The notes under the pieces were generated by a model, which was given only the letters and a program-made list of their open reading frames with translations, searched no databases and had not been told where the DNA came from. Positions 18,533 to 27,018 of a DNA stretch of 64,000 bases are shown here, one piece after another (the stretch's first letter is position 1; every line of letters begins with the position of its first letter). The DNA is from an uncultured Campylobacterales bacterium (GTDB taxonomy: Bacteria; Campylobacterota; Campylobacteria; Campylobacterales; Arcobacteraceae): NCBI GenBank assembly GCA_947494995.1, contig CANLWY010000006.1:178857-242856 (forward strand), given 5' to 3'. The translations under genes were made by a program, and so were the position numbers.

Positions 18533-19196
18533 ATTTATAAAAAGTACTAAATTCTTCTATTTTTAGTCTAGATGTTCTGTAAGAGTTTATTTTAGCTTCT
18601 TTATCTTCATATCCTAAAGCAATACCACAAATCAAAGCTTTTGTATTATCTATTTTTAAAACCTCTCTTACTATATCTGGGTATTCAGCAAGTGATGCCA
18701 TAGTACAAGTCGCTAAGCCTTGCTCTTGGGCTAATATTAGAGTAGATTGTATGGCCATACCCATATCAATATATGATCCAGTTGTAAGTTCTTTGTCCAT
18801 AAAGAAGTATAAAATTACTGGTGATCCAAATGCATTATAATTGGCTCTCCATTGTTTAATTCTATTCTCCTTATCCTCTTTTTTAATATTTAGTAAACTA
18901 TATAGTTGTAAAGCAGTTTCTTTTCTTCTTTTTTGATATAACTCTGGAATGATTTCTGGATAATAGGGGTAATCCATATTTGTTTGATTTCCTGAATCAA
19001 AGGCTTCTAGTGTTTTTATAGCTATCATTTTTTTTGTTTTTCCACTTACTACATGTATTAACCAAGGTTGCATATTACTTCCAGAAGCAGTATATTTTAG
19101 TCCTTCGAGGATTGTTTCTATTTTCTTATCATCTACTTTTTTATTTAAAAAGGCTCTTACTGATTTTCTCTCTTTTAATAAATTTGTTACAATCAT
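18531..19196 (-). CDS. nitroreductase family FMN oxidoreductase
   Basis: The 221-residue protein has the N-terminal KERKSVRAFLNKKVDDKKI and the SGSNMQPWLIHVV motif that contacts FMN. The C-terminal half carries QSTLILAQEQGLATCTMASLAEYPDIVREVLKI and ALICGIALGYED. It probably reduces quinones, nitro compounds or flavin-type acceptors with NAD(P)H; the natural substrate cannot be assigned. Its leader contains an ATCGCGAT palindrome that may be an operator. Confidence 0.85.
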   Translation of the reverse strand: MIVTNLLKERKSVRAFLNKKVDDKKIETILEGLKYTASGSNMQPWLIHVVSGKTKKMIAIKTLEAFDSGNQTNMDYPYYPEIIPELYQKRRKETALQLYSLLNIKKEDKENRIKQWRANYNAFGSPVILYFFMDKELTTGSYIDMGMAIQSTLILAQEQGLATCTMASLAEYPDIVREVLKIDNTKALICGIALGYEDKEAKINSYRTSRLKIEEFSTFYK

Positions 19197-19262
19197 ATAA
19201 TTTTCTCATCGCGATAATTTTTTAGTATTATACCAAAATATTATCAATATATAAAAAATTAC

Positions 19263-19700
19263 TTATACAATAAACATAACTTTTCCTAAGATTACAACTA
19301 AGAAACCTAATACTAATATTATAGTGTGTCCATATTTATGAATAAATTGATGTTGTTCAAATCTAGTAAACTTACAAACTAATGAATAGATAATAGCAAG
19401 AGCTATTAAAATCACTAAAGCTACTTTTATCATAAGAACTATTTGAAGATTACTATTGAAAACACCAGCTTCATTATTTATATATTTTGAAAACATAAAA
19501 CCACCACTTAAAATAAGTAATACTACAGTAGGCGGAAAGATTTTTATTCCTCTTGAAATTATAATCTGCATGATTTTTTGATGTTCTTGCTCTCCAAGCT
19601 TTTTCTTTAATATTGGAAAAACTACTACATCCGAAAAAACAAAACCTAAAAAAATGATAGCTCCTAAAACGTGTATTATTAATGCAAGTGTATATTCCAT
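19263..19700 (-). CDS. four-helix inner-membrane protein (CopD/DUF2269-like)
   Basis: The ATG at 19700 follows AAAGGAC, giving 145 residues; a longer frame to 19739 would run through the Fur-like box and is rejected. Four hydrophobic helices are visible, the first with IIHVLGAIIFLGFVFSDVVVFPIL and the second with PPTVVLLILSGGFM. A histidine-bearing loop FEQHQFIHKYGH lies before the last helix. This resembles small heme- or copper-associated CopD-like membrane proteins, but the assignment is tentative. A Fur-like box overlaps its probable promoter, which suggests iron control. Confidence 0.6.
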   Translation of the reverse strand: MEYTLALIIHVLGAIIFLGFVFSDVVVFPILKKKLGEQEHQKIMQIIISRGIKIFPPTVVLLILSGGFMFSKYINNEAGVFNSNLQIVLMIKVALVILIALAIIYSLVCKFTRFEQHQFIHKYGHTIILVLGFLVVILGKVMFIV

Positions 19701-19724
19701 GAGATGTCCTTTTGAAATTATTAT

Positions 19725-19743
19725 GATAATTGTAATCAATATC
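19725..19743. promoter_or_regulatory. Fur-box-like operator
   Basis: GATAATTGTAATCAATATC matches the classical 19-bp Fur consensus at 16 of 19 positions. It lies 25 bases upstream of the CopD-like start codon and overlaps a minus-strand TACAAT that could be its -10 box, a good place for iron-dependent repression. Confidence 0.6.
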
Positions 19744-19756
19744 TTAAAATCTTACA

Positions 19757-19770
19757 TTGATTAAAATCAA
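19757..19770. promoter_or_regulatory. FNR/CRP-family-like palindrome
   Basis: TTGATTAAAATCAA is a perfect match to the FNR consensus TTGAT-N4-ATCAA. It sits about 36 bases before a putative start of the rightward transcript (-10-like TACAAT at 19788-19793). Which regulator binds in this organism is unknown. Confidence 0.5.
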
Positions 19771-19819
19771 TTTTAAGAATCACTTGATACAATTCACAAA
19801 AATATACAAAAGGAAAATC

Positions 19820-20422
19820 TTGAAAAAAATTTTATCTATGGCAATGCTTTTATCTCTTAGTATCTCAATTCTATTTGCAAGTGAAGAAAATGAGATTAAA
19901 AAAGATATTTTAGAAATGATGACAAAGACACAAAAATCATCATTTGAAACTATAGAAAAGGGTATTCTTTTAAAAACTAATCATTGTAAAATTTCAAAAG
20001 AAGAAATCAATAAGTTAAAGACAAAACTTATAGAAAAAAAAGTAATTGAACCTGTTAAGTTAATTGAGAAATTAAATAGAATTATTTGTTCTAAAAAGGG
20101 TATGAGAATAGTAATTCCTAATGATTCTAAAGACTATATCCAACCTTTAGCTATTGGAAATGGTATGTATAGTGGAAGTAAAGTTTTAGGTGATTGGTCT
20201 TGTAATACTAAAGCTAAAAGTGAGAATACTGAGAGAATCTCGATGTCTGGTATTTTTATGACAAGAAAACAGGTATCTTTATGGCAAGTTAATTCAAAAG
20301 ATTCACTTACAGTTTGGTTAGCACCTTTTAAAGTAGCTCCTAGCGATGCTGTGAACTTTGAAGTAAAGTATCAAGACAATGATTGGAAGGTTTCAGGTCT
20401 TTGTTATTCAATGAGATTATAA
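19820..20422 (+). CDS. exported protein of unknown function
   Basis: The chosen TTG at 19820 follows AAAGGAAA and gives 200 residues with a clean signal peptide (KKILSMAMLLSLSISILFA, cleaved before SEEN). The longer frame from 19757 starts inside the FNR-like palindrome. After a helical charged region with cysteines (NHCKIS, RIICSKK), the C-terminal half has GDWSCNT, MTRKQVSLWQVNSKD and a final SGLCYSMRL. The family is not recognised. It shares its operon with a dimeric alpha-beta barrel protein. Confidence 0.6.
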   Translation: MKKILSMAMLLSLSISILFASEENEIKKDILEMMTKTQKSSFETIEKGILLKTNHCKISKEEINKLKTKLIEKKVIEPVKLIEKLNRIICSKKGMRIVIPNDSKDYIQPLAIGNGMYSGSKVLGDWSCNTKAKSENTERISMSGIFMTRKQVSLWQVNSKDSLTVWLAPFKVAPSDAVNFEVKYQDNDWKVSGLCYSMRL

Positions 20423-20433
20423 AAAGGATTTAA

Positions 20434-20748
20434 ATGTTTGCAAGAGAATGGAAAGCAAGAACACCTTATAAACATAAAGATGGTTTTATCAACTATCTTT
20501 ATGAAACAGGTATAAAAGATACTTCTTCAACAAAAGGTTTTAAAGGTAGTCAAATACTTACAAGAGATTTAGAAGATAAAGTAGAAATTATACTTATTAC
20601 TTATTGGGATTCTTTAGAATCTATCAAAGCTTTTGCAGGTGAGGATATAGGAATCGCTAGGTTATATCCAGAAGATGAAAAGTATGAGTTAGAACCTGAT
20701 ACTTTTGTTCTTCATTATGAGGTGGTAGAGAGTAGTTTTATAAACTAG
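20434..20748 (+). CDS. antibiotic-biosynthesis-monooxygenase-like dimeric alpha-beta barrel protein
   Basis: The 104-residue protein has the fold pattern of the ABM group: FAREWKARTP at the N-terminus, GFKGSQILTRDLEDKVEIILITYWDSLESIKAFAG in the middle, and a C-terminal FVLHYEVV strand. Members include heme-degrading monooxygenases and many uncharacterised proteins. AAAAAGGA precedes the ATG, 11 nt after the exported protein, so the two are co-transcribed downstream of the Fur/FNR-like region. Confidence 0.65.
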   Translation: MFAREWKARTPYKHKDGFINYLYETGIKDTSSTKGFKGSQILTRDLEDKVEIILITYWDSLESIKAFAGEDIGIARLYPEDEKYELEPDTFVLHYEVVESSFIN

Positions 20749-20753
20749 TCTCT
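20727..20753. terminator. imperfect hairpin between converging ABM-like and tex genes
   Basis: AGAGA-G-TAGTTT faces AAACTA-G-TCTCT with one G/G mismatch and a 3-nt loop, followed by ATTTATTTT. It covers the ABM-like stop codon and could terminate both strands. Confidence 0.5.
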
Positions 20754-20755
20754 AT

Positions 20756-22867
20756 TTATTTTAAACTTAGTCCAACTCTTTGTTTTTCTAAATCAATACT
20801 CACAACTTTTATTTTTTCTAAGTTCTGATTGATACTTAGAACTTCACTTGGATGATTGATTCGTTTATTTGATATTTGTGAGATATGAAGTAGGGCATCA
20901 TTTTTAAGACCTATATCTACAAAAGCTCCAAAGTCTGTGATGTTTCTAACTATTCCTGAAAGAATAAATCCTTCTTTTAAATCTTCTATTGAAGTCACAT
21001 CACTTGCAAACTGTACTTGATTGAAGTTTTCTCTTATATCAAAGCCTGGTTTTTTAAGCTCTTCAATAATATCTTTTAGTTTAAGTGGTGTACTTCCTAG
21101 TTCCCTTGCAATTGATTCTATTTGAGAGTCTTTTATATCTTCTACATTGTATTTAGCTTGAAGACTTTTAGTGATTTTATAATCTTCTGGATGAATAGCT
21201 GTATTATCTAGGATTGACTTACCATCTTTGATTCTTAAGAATCCTACAGATTGTTCATAAGCTTTTGTACCTACACCTTTTACTTTTAGAAGTTCATCTT
21301 TTGAAGTAAACTTTTTGATTTTACTTTTATGTTCTATGATATTTTTAGCTAGTTTTTCTGAGATACCTGAGATAAATGATAAAAGTTTATATGAAGCAGA
21401 GTTTATATCTACTCCTACTTTATTTACTAAGTCAATAGTGGTATTCTCAAGTTTTAAAGCTAACTCTTTTTGATTTACGTCGTGTTGGTATTGACCAATA
21501 CCTAAAGATTTAGGGTCTATTTTTACAAGAGTAGCCATAGGGTCTCGAAGTCTACTTGCAATAGAAATAGCTCCTCTAATAGTCACATCAAGATTTGGAT
21601 ACTCTTCACCTGCTATTTTAGAAGCAGAGTATACACTTGCACCTATTTCACTTACGATTGCATAGTTTATATCAAGACTATTTTCTTTTATTAAATTTGC
21701 TACAAAAGAAGCTGTTTCTCTTGAAGCTGTTCCATTTCCTATAGCAATAGAGCTTATTTTATACTTTTTGATTAAATCAAGTACTATTTTAGATGAATCT
21801 TTGATATCCTCTTTAGGTTTTGTAGGATAGATTACATTTGAGTTTAGATATACACCATTTTCATTAATTACTGCAAGTTTACACCCAGTTTTATATCCTG
21901 GGTCCATCCCTAAGATTACTTGATTTACAAGTGGGGCTGTTTGAAGTAGTTCTTTTAAGTTTTTACCAAAAAGTTCAATTGCTTCTTTAGATGCTTTTTC
22001 TTTTAGATTAGCAATAGCTTCTCTTTTTAAACTTGGAAGTAAAAGTCTTTTTAATCCATCTTTGTATGCGTCAAATACTATATCTTTTGAAGTGTTTGCC
22101 CATGAAGGGATTTTATACTTTTTGATATTCTCTAAAATATGTTTCTCATCAATATCTACTTTTATAGATAACTGCTTTTCATTTACAGCTCTTAATATTG
22201 CTAAAGTTCTGTGAGGTTTGATATATTTTATTTTTTCAGTTTGACCTGCAAAGTTAGTGTAAACTCCGTTTTTATCAAACTCTTTCCCTTCTTTTACTTC
22301 TAAACTTCCCCAGTTAGAGATAAGATTTCTAAGAACTTCTTTTGATTTAAAATCATCGGCATATCTTTGAGCTATTATATCTTTTGCACCAGTTATGGCT
22401 TCATCAACTGATATGATATTTTTGTTTATAAATTGTTTTGCTTTTTGATTTACTTCGTCTTCTGTATATTTAAGACATTGGATTATATTTGCTAGTGGTT
22501 CAAGACCATTTTCTATTGCACTTGATGTTCTTGATGATTTTTTATCTTTAAAGGGTGCATATATATCTTCAAGTGCTTGTAGAGTTTTTGACTCTTCTAA
22601 TTGTTTAGTTACTTTTTCATTTAAAAAGTTTTTCTCTTTTAAAAGATTTATTATCTCTTCTTTTCTATATAGAAGCTTTTGAGAGTAAGTATATACTTCC
22701 TCAAAAACTCTTAGGTCTTCATCCGTTGCACCACCAGTTAAGTCTTTTCTATATCTTGCAATAAATGGAATAGTACAACCTTCTTCAAGGAGTACGATTA
22801 CATTTTGAATAGATTTATTTGATAAAGTAGTTTTTTCTTTTATTAGATTAATTAGTTCGTTAGTCAA
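20756..22867 (-). CDS. tex: Tex-family transcription accessory / RNA-binding protein
   Basis: Tex has an N-terminal helical region (FIARYRKDLTGGATDE) and a YqgF/RNase-H-like domain (ILGMDPGYKTGCKLAVI, SSIAIGNGTASRETASF). Helix-hairpin-helix motifs (LLKVKGVGTKAYEQSVGFLRI) and a C-terminal S1 domain (VRNITDFGAFVDIGLKNDALLHISQIS) follow. It binds nucleic acid and affects transcription. The TTG at 22867 follows AAGGAA and gives 703 residues; a GTG at 22888 would add seven. It overlaps the stop of the dioxygenase gene, so the two are co-transcribed. Confidence 0.93.
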   Translation of the reverse strand: MTNELINLIKEKTTLSNKSIQNVIVLLEEGCTIPFIARYRKDLTGGATDEDLRVFEEVYTYSQKLLYRKEEIINLLKEKNFLNEKVTKQLEESKTLQALEDIYAPFKDKKSSRTSSAIENGLEPLANIIQCLKYTEDEVNQKAKQFINKNIISVDEAITGAKDIIAQRYADDFKSKEVLRNLISNWGSLEVKEGKEFDKNGVYTNFAGQTEKIKYIKPHRTLAILRAVNEKQLSIKVDIDEKHILENIKKYKIPSWANTSKDIVFDAYKDGLKRLLLPSLKREAIANLKEKASKEAIELFGKNLKELLQTAPLVNQVILGMDPGYKTGCKLAVINENGVYLNSNVIYPTKPKEDIKDSSKIVLDLIKKYKISSIAIGNGTASRETASFVANLIKENSLDINYAIVSEIGASVYSASKIAGEEYPNLDVTIRGAISIASRLRDPMATLVKIDPKSLGIGQYQHDVNQKELALKLENTTIDLVNKVGVDINSASYKLLSFISGISEKLAKNIIEHKSKIKKFTSKDELLKVKGVGTKAYEQSVGFLRIKDGKSILDNTAIHPEDYKITKSLQAKYNVEDIKDSQIESIARELGSTPLKLKDIIEELKKPGFDIRENFNQVQFASDVTSIEDLKEGFILSGIVRNITDFGAFVDIGLKNDALLHISQISNKRINHPSEVLSINQNLEKIKVVSIDLEKQRVGLSLK

Positions 22868-23594
22868 GGATAATTTCCTTAAAGTCACTTCTTGTGTTTT
22901 CTAAAGGCTTGTTACTCTTAGCTCTTACAGTATAAACAAAAGAAATTTTAGCTTCATCAGTTGAGTTTTTACTTGCATGATGAAGGGTTTTACAGTGAAA
23001 TAATACAATATCACCTTTTGATAAGTTTTGGTGTACTTTTTTTTCTATTAATTTTTTGTTATCATTATTTTCGTCTAAGAAGTTATCAGCTTCATCAAAA
23101 CGTGTTTTATCAAATTTTATTTTATGACTTTTAGGAATAAATTCAAGTAAACCATTTTCCAAAAATTCATCTCCTAAACTAAGCCATACTGATACTAAAT
23201 CATCATTTTCAAAATGCCAATATCTTCTGTCTTGATGCCAAAATGTTCTTGTACTTTCATGTGGCAGCTTTGTCATAATAGAGTTATGATGAGCAAGAGT
23301 AAGTACAGGAGTATCATTTAACACTTGTTTTAAAATAGGTCTTATCTCTTGATTTGTCATCCATTCTCTAAAAACTTCTTCTCTATCATATACTTGTCTT
23401 AGTCGTCTTACTGTAATTGAGTTTTTGTCAAGGTTCATATATTCTTGTTCTGTTTCTATTGGAACTTGTTTTTTTATTAAGTGTTCTTTTGCTTTTTCTA
23501 ATATTCTTTTACAGAGCTTTTCATCGGCAAAGTTTTTTATTACTAAAAAACCATTTGTATTAAACTCTTTTAATTGTTTTTCTGTTAGTTTCAT
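22860..23594 (-). CDS. phytanoyl-CoA dioxygenase (PhyH) family Fe(II)/2-oxoglutarate enzyme
   Basis: The 244-residue protein shows the iron-binding triad pattern of PhyH enzymes: HQD in TFWHQDRRYWHF and a distal histidine in GDIVLFHCKTLHHASKN. The preceding VSVWLSLGDEFLENGLLEFIPKSHK segment is typical. It hydroxylates an unknown substrate with oxygen and 2-oxoglutarate. The gene order with tex seems incidental, though their ends overlap. Confidence 0.8.
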   Translation of the reverse strand: MKLTEKQLKEFNTNGFLVIKNFADEKLCKRILEKAKEHLIKKQVPIETEQEYMNLDKNSITVRRLRQVYDREEVFREWMTNQEIRPILKQVLNDTPVLTLAHHNSIMTKLPHESTRTFWHQDRRYWHFENDDLVSVWLSLGDEFLENGLLEFIPKSHKIKFDKTRFDEADNFLDENNDNKKLIEKKVHQNLSKGDIVLFHCKTLHHASKNSTDEAKISFVYTVRAKSNKPLENTRSDFKEIILD

Positions 23595-23703
23595 ATATTC
23601 TCATAAAAATAAATTTAGTAATTTTACTTTAGTTTTTATATTACATAGGTTAATTTAATTAAAAAAAGGTGAATAGTCATTCATAGTTTAAGCTTAAAAG
23701 TCT

Positions 23704-23709
23704 TATAAT
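23704..23709 (+). promoter_or_regulatory. -10 box of the DsrE-like gene
   Basis: TATAAT is preceded by TTTAAGCTTAAAAG, a T/A-rich pattern of the type seen before -10 elements in Campylobacterota sigma-70 promoters. It lies 50 nt ahead of the start codon. Confidence 0.5.
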
Positions 23710-23759
23710 TATAAGTAAAATAAATTAAATAGATAGATAAATTCATAAGGAGAAATTAT

Positions 23760-24185
23760 ATGAAAAAAATTTTATCAATTGTTGCTCTAGGAGCTTTTCT
23801 TTTTACTTCAAGTGCGGTAGCATCTGAAAAGAAGGGGTTGAATGTAGTTTTAACTTCAGGTGATGAACAAACTCAAATGATGGCAATGGTGCTATCTATG
23901 ATGACAGTGAAAGCTAAAAAGAAAGTTAATATCACGATGTGTGCGGCAGGTGGAAAGTTAGCATTAAAAGATACAAAAACACAAGTTTTTGAACCAGCTA
24001 AAAAATCACCAACTATGATTTTAAATGCACTTATTAAAAAAGGTGCTAAAGTTCAAGTTTGTCCTTTATATCTACCTAGTGTAGGAAAAGACAAAACTGC
24101 TTTAATTGATGGTATTAGTATTGCAAAACCACCAAAGATTGCAGCACAGTTACTTAATGCAGATTTTACTACATTAAGCTATTAA
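23760..24185 (+). CDS. exported DsrE-like protein
   Basis: A signal peptide (KKILSIVALGAFLFTSSAVA) precedes about 118 residues with a DsrE/DsrF-like pattern: LNVVLTSGDEQTQMMAMVLSMM, VNITMCAAGGKLAL, and ALIKKGAKVQVCPLYLPS. Two cysteines are kept in the mature part. Cytoplasmic DsrE proteins relay sulfur; exported members of this type are uncharacterised. AAGGAGAAA precedes the ATG, and the gene is monocistronic with its own terminator. Confidence 0.65.
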   Translation: MKKILSIVALGAFLFTSSAVASEKKGLNVVLTSGDEQTQMMAMVLSMMTVKAKKKVNITMCAAGGKLALKDTKTQVFEPAKKSPTMILNALIKKGAKVQVCPLYLPSVGKDKTALIDGISIAKPPKIAAQLLNADFTTLSY

Positions 24186-24188
24186 AAA

Positions 24189-24214
24189 ATCTAAGAGGTC
24201 TTAACCTCTTAGAT
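24189..24214. terminator. terminator after the DsrE-like gene
   Basis: ATCTAAGAGGT pairs perfectly with ACCTCTTAGAT around a 4-nt loop, followed by CCTATTTTTG on the plus strand and ATTTTTTAAT on the minus strand. It separates two converging transcripts. Confidence 0.75.
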
Positions 24215-24215
24215 C

Positions 24216-24410
24216 CTATTTTTGATTTATTATATGATCTGCGAGTCTTGCAATTTCTAATGGCGTTAGTTTAAAAGTTTCTTTATTAAGATAGTTCATT
24301 GAGAGCTTATTCTCTTTTACGATTTGTGCTGCTATGTTATAGTTTTGAGTTTGTTTGATATTTATTAGGATTTCATTTATTATATTATTTTTATGAAATA
24401 AGTTTCTCAT
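24216..24410 (-). CDS. small protein of unknown function, paralog of its neighbour
   Basis: A 64-residue basic/helical protein with no signal peptide. Its C-terminal 40 residues (YNIAAQIVKEN, LSMNYLNKETFKL, EIARLADHIINQK) align without gaps to the end of the 82-residue neighbour. The gene overlaps that neighbour by 20 nt. No good Shine-Dalgarno is seen, so translation may be coupled. No function is assigned. Confidence 0.6.
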   Translation of the reverse strand: MRNLFHKNNIINEILINIKQTQNYNIAAQIVKENKLSMNYLNKETFKLTPLEIARLADHIINQK

Positions 24411-24639
24411 TTTTTGAAATTAGTAGGTCAGCTAATCTAGCTAATTCTTCCTTTCTTAATCTAACTGTTTTATATGCAACTTTTTCAAGTGTTAAGTTAT
24501 TTTCTTGAATTAAATTTATGGCTTGTTCATAATCTTTATAAAATTTTATTGAATCTACAAGTTCTCTTATTTTTATATTTATAGGATCTTCAATTGGGTT
24601 ATTTTCAATATAATATGAAAAAGATTGCCTAACTTCCAC
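24391..24639 (-). CDS. small protein of unknown function, paralog of its neighbour
   Basis: An 82-residue protein beginning with GTG after a weak AAGAG. It ends in YEQAINLIQEN, LTLEKVAYKTVRL and ELARLADLLISK, the same pattern as the downstream small gene. Both look wholly helical and cytoplasmic. The family is not recognised. Confidence 0.6.
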   Translation of the reverse strand: MEVRQSFSYYIENNPIEDPINIKIRELVDSIKFYKDYEQAINLIQENNLTLEKVAYKTVRLRKEELARLADLLISKNEKLIS

Positions 24640-24789
24640 TGTGTTCTCTTATTATTTTTTATAAGTTAAAGTATTTGAAAAGTTGAATTTTCATTAAAAT
24701 TATAAACAAAAAAATAGAAAATTATCTTAATTTTTTTTTAAATTTTAAAATATAATTATATTACAAACTGTTTGATTTTTTTAAGATAA

Positions 24790-24812
24790 TCTTTAGAGAA
24801 AATCTCTAAAGA
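24790..24812 (-). terminator. hairpin after sucD
   Basis: TCTTTAGAGA pairs perfectly with TCTCTAAAGA around a 3-nt loop immediately past the sucD stop codon. The following minus-strand bases (ATTATCTTAA) are not a strong T-run, so termination efficiency is uncertain. Confidence 0.5.
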
Positions 24813-25682
24813 CTAAGGGTGAACCTCTTTTAAAGCATCACCTATTTGAGTAATAGTTCTAACTGTTGCAACACCTGCTCTTTCAAGTGCAGCATATTTT
24901 TCATCAGCAGTACCTTTTCCTCCATCAATTATTGCACCAGCATGTCCCATTCTTTTCCCTTTTGGAGCTGTAACTCCTGCAATATATGAAACAACAGGTT
25001 TTGTTACATGAGCTTTAATGTACTCTGCTGCAGCTTCTTCTTTTGCTCCACCAATTTCTCCAATCATTACAATTGCTTTAGTTTCTGGATCTGCTTCAAA
25101 TCTTTTTAAAATATCGATAAAATCACTTCCTGGAACAGGATCTCCTCCTATTCCTACACAAGTACTTTGACCAAAACCTGCAATAGTTGATTGATTTACA
25201 GCTTCATATGTAAGTGTTCCTGACCTTGATACAATACCAACACTTCCAGGCATATGAATTGATTCTGGCATAATTCCCATCTTACATTGACCAGGAGTAA
25301 TTATTCCTGGACAGTTTGGACCAATAAGTGTTGAACCATTTAAATCAATAGCAGCTTTTACATCAAGCATGTCTATAGTAGGTATCCCTTCTGTAATACA
25401 TACAATTGTCTCTATACCATTTTCACTAGCTTCAATAATAGAATCTTTGCAAAAAGGTGCAGGTACATAGATAATTGAAGCTGTAGCACCAGTAAGTCTT
25501 TTAGCACACTCTACAGTATTATAAATTGGTAAGTCTAAATGAGTTTGTCCTCTACGTCCAGGAACAACACCACTAACTACATTTGTTCCATAAGCAATTG
25601 CTCTTTGTGTATGGAAACTAGCTTGTGAACCAGTTAAACCTTGAACTAATACTTTTGTATTCTTATCAATTAAAATAGCCAT
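24813..25682 (-). CDS. sucD: succinyl-CoA synthetase alpha subunit
   Basis: The 289-residue subunit has the CoA-binding N-terminus ([19 protein letters not shown]) and [11 protein letters not shown]. The phosphohistidine H247 lies in [10 protein letters not shown]. It carries the phosphate during the reversible conversion of succinyl-CoA to succinate with nucleotide triphosphate formation. Its ATG shares one base with the sucC stop (TAATG), giving coupled synthesis of the two subunits. Confidence 0.97.
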   Translation of the reverse strand: MAILIDKNTKVLVQGLTGSQASFHTQRAIAYGTNVVSGVVPGRRGQTHLDLPIYNTVECAKRLTGATASIIYVPAPFCKDSIIEASENGIETIVCITEGIPTIDMLDVKAAIDLNGSTLIGPNCPGIITPGQCKMGIMPESIHMPGSVGIVSRSGTLTYEAVNQSTIAGFGQSTCVGIGGDPVPGSDFIDILKRFEADPETKAIVMIGEIGGAKEEAAAEYIKAHVTKPVVSYIAGVTAPKGKRMGHAGAIIDGGKGTADEKYAALERAGVATVRTITQIGDALKEVHP

Positions 25683-26851
25683 TACTTAGCTCCTTTTGTT
25701 AGTTCAATAATTTTTTGTGCTGCTTTATCTAAATTTGATTCTTCATATACAGAAACTTTTGAATTTCTAATTAATTCTAATCCTTCTGCTGCATTTGTTC
25801 CTTCAAGTCTAACTACAATTGGTATATCTATATACATAGCTTCAACTGCTGAAATAATACCTGATGCAATAACATCACACCTTACTATACCACCAAAAAT
25901 ATTTACTAAAATACCCTTTACTTTTCTATCTGAAAGAATAATTCCAAAAGCTTCAATAACTCTTTTTTCATTTACACTACCACCAACATCTAAGAAGTTT
26001 GCAGGTTCTGCTCCATGAGTTTTGATTAAATCCATTGTAGCCATTGCTAGTCCTGCACCATTTACCATACATCCAATATTTCCATCTAAAGATACATAGT
26101 TTAAATCTAGTTTTTCAGCTTTTAATTCTCTTTCATCTTCTTGAGATTCGTCTCTTATTTCATTCATTTTAGCTTGTCTATAAAGAGCTGAATTATCTAC
26201 TTGCACTTTTCCATCTAAACAAGTTAAATATCCTTGTTTTGTAACAACAAGTGGATTTACTTCAATTAATGAAAGGTCGTTTTCTACAAACATTTTATAC
26301 ATTTTTTGCATTAAGTCAATCATTTGTGCACTTAGTGTCTTATCTAATCCTAAATCATCACAGATTTGTCTACATTGTGCGGGCATAATCCCCACAACTG
26401 GATTAATTGGATTTCTTAATATTTTTTCAGGAGTTCTTTCTGCAACTTCTTCAATCTCCATGCCACCTTCGCTTGAAGTAATTATCATAATTCTTTGAGT
26501 TGTTCTATCAACTGCAAAGGCAAGATATATCTCATCAACAATATCTGAAGGCTCTTCAATAAAAATAGAGTTTATTGCTTGCCCTTCGCCTGTTGTTTGA
26601 TGAGTTACTAGTCTACTTCCTAGAAGTCTTCTTACTTCTTCATCTGCTTCATATTTAGAATCAACAAGAACAACTCCTCCTGCTTTTCCTCTTCCTCCTG
26701 TATGAACTTGAGCCTTTATTACCCATTTATCTCCACCTAGAGTTCTCAAAATATCATCCAATTGAGAAGGATGGGTTAATAACTTTCCTTTTGTTGTAGG
26801 AATTTCATATTTTCTGTATAAATTTTTTGCTTGGTATTCATGAAGATTCAT
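25682..26851 (-). CDS. sucC: succinyl-CoA synthetase beta subunit
   Basis: The 389-residue subunit has an ATP-grasp N-terminal part ([32 protein letters not shown]) and the C-terminal ligase/flavodoxin-like part ([42 protein letters not shown]). Together with SucD it makes the TCA step next to the succinate/fumarate couple encoded 12 kb away. AAAGGATATTT precedes the ATG. A likely minus-strand -10, TATAAG, lies in the leader. Confidence 0.97.
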   Translation of the reverse strand: MNLHEYQAKNLYRKYEIPTTKGKLLTHPSQLDDILRTLGGDKWVIKAQVHTGGRGKAGGVVLVDSKYEADEEVRRLLGSRLVTHQTTGEGQAINSIFIEEPSDIVDEIYLAFAVDRTTQRIMIITSSEGGMEIEEVAERTPEKILRNPINPVVGIMPAQCRQICDDLGLDKTLSAQMIDLMQKMYKMFVENDLSLIEVNPLVVTKQGYLTCLDGKVQVDNSALYRQAKMNEIRDESQEDERELKAEKLDLNYVSLDGNIGCMVNGAGLAMATMDLIKTHGAEPANFLDVGGSVNEKRVIEAFGIILSDRKVKGILVNIFGGIVRCDVIASGIISAVEAMYIDIPIVVRLEGTNAAEGLELIRNSKVSVYEESNLDKAAQKIIELTKGAK

Positions 26852-27018
26852 TAAATATCCTTTTATTATTATCTGTTTGTTTCGAAAAGAAACTTATACC
26901 AAAAAAACGATACGAAAGTGCTTAACTTTAGTCCTATATAAGAGTAAGAATTTAGAAAATAGAATTTCTTGAATTATTATTAAAAAAGATGTAAGATAGA
27001 GGTATTAAAGGAGTAGTT

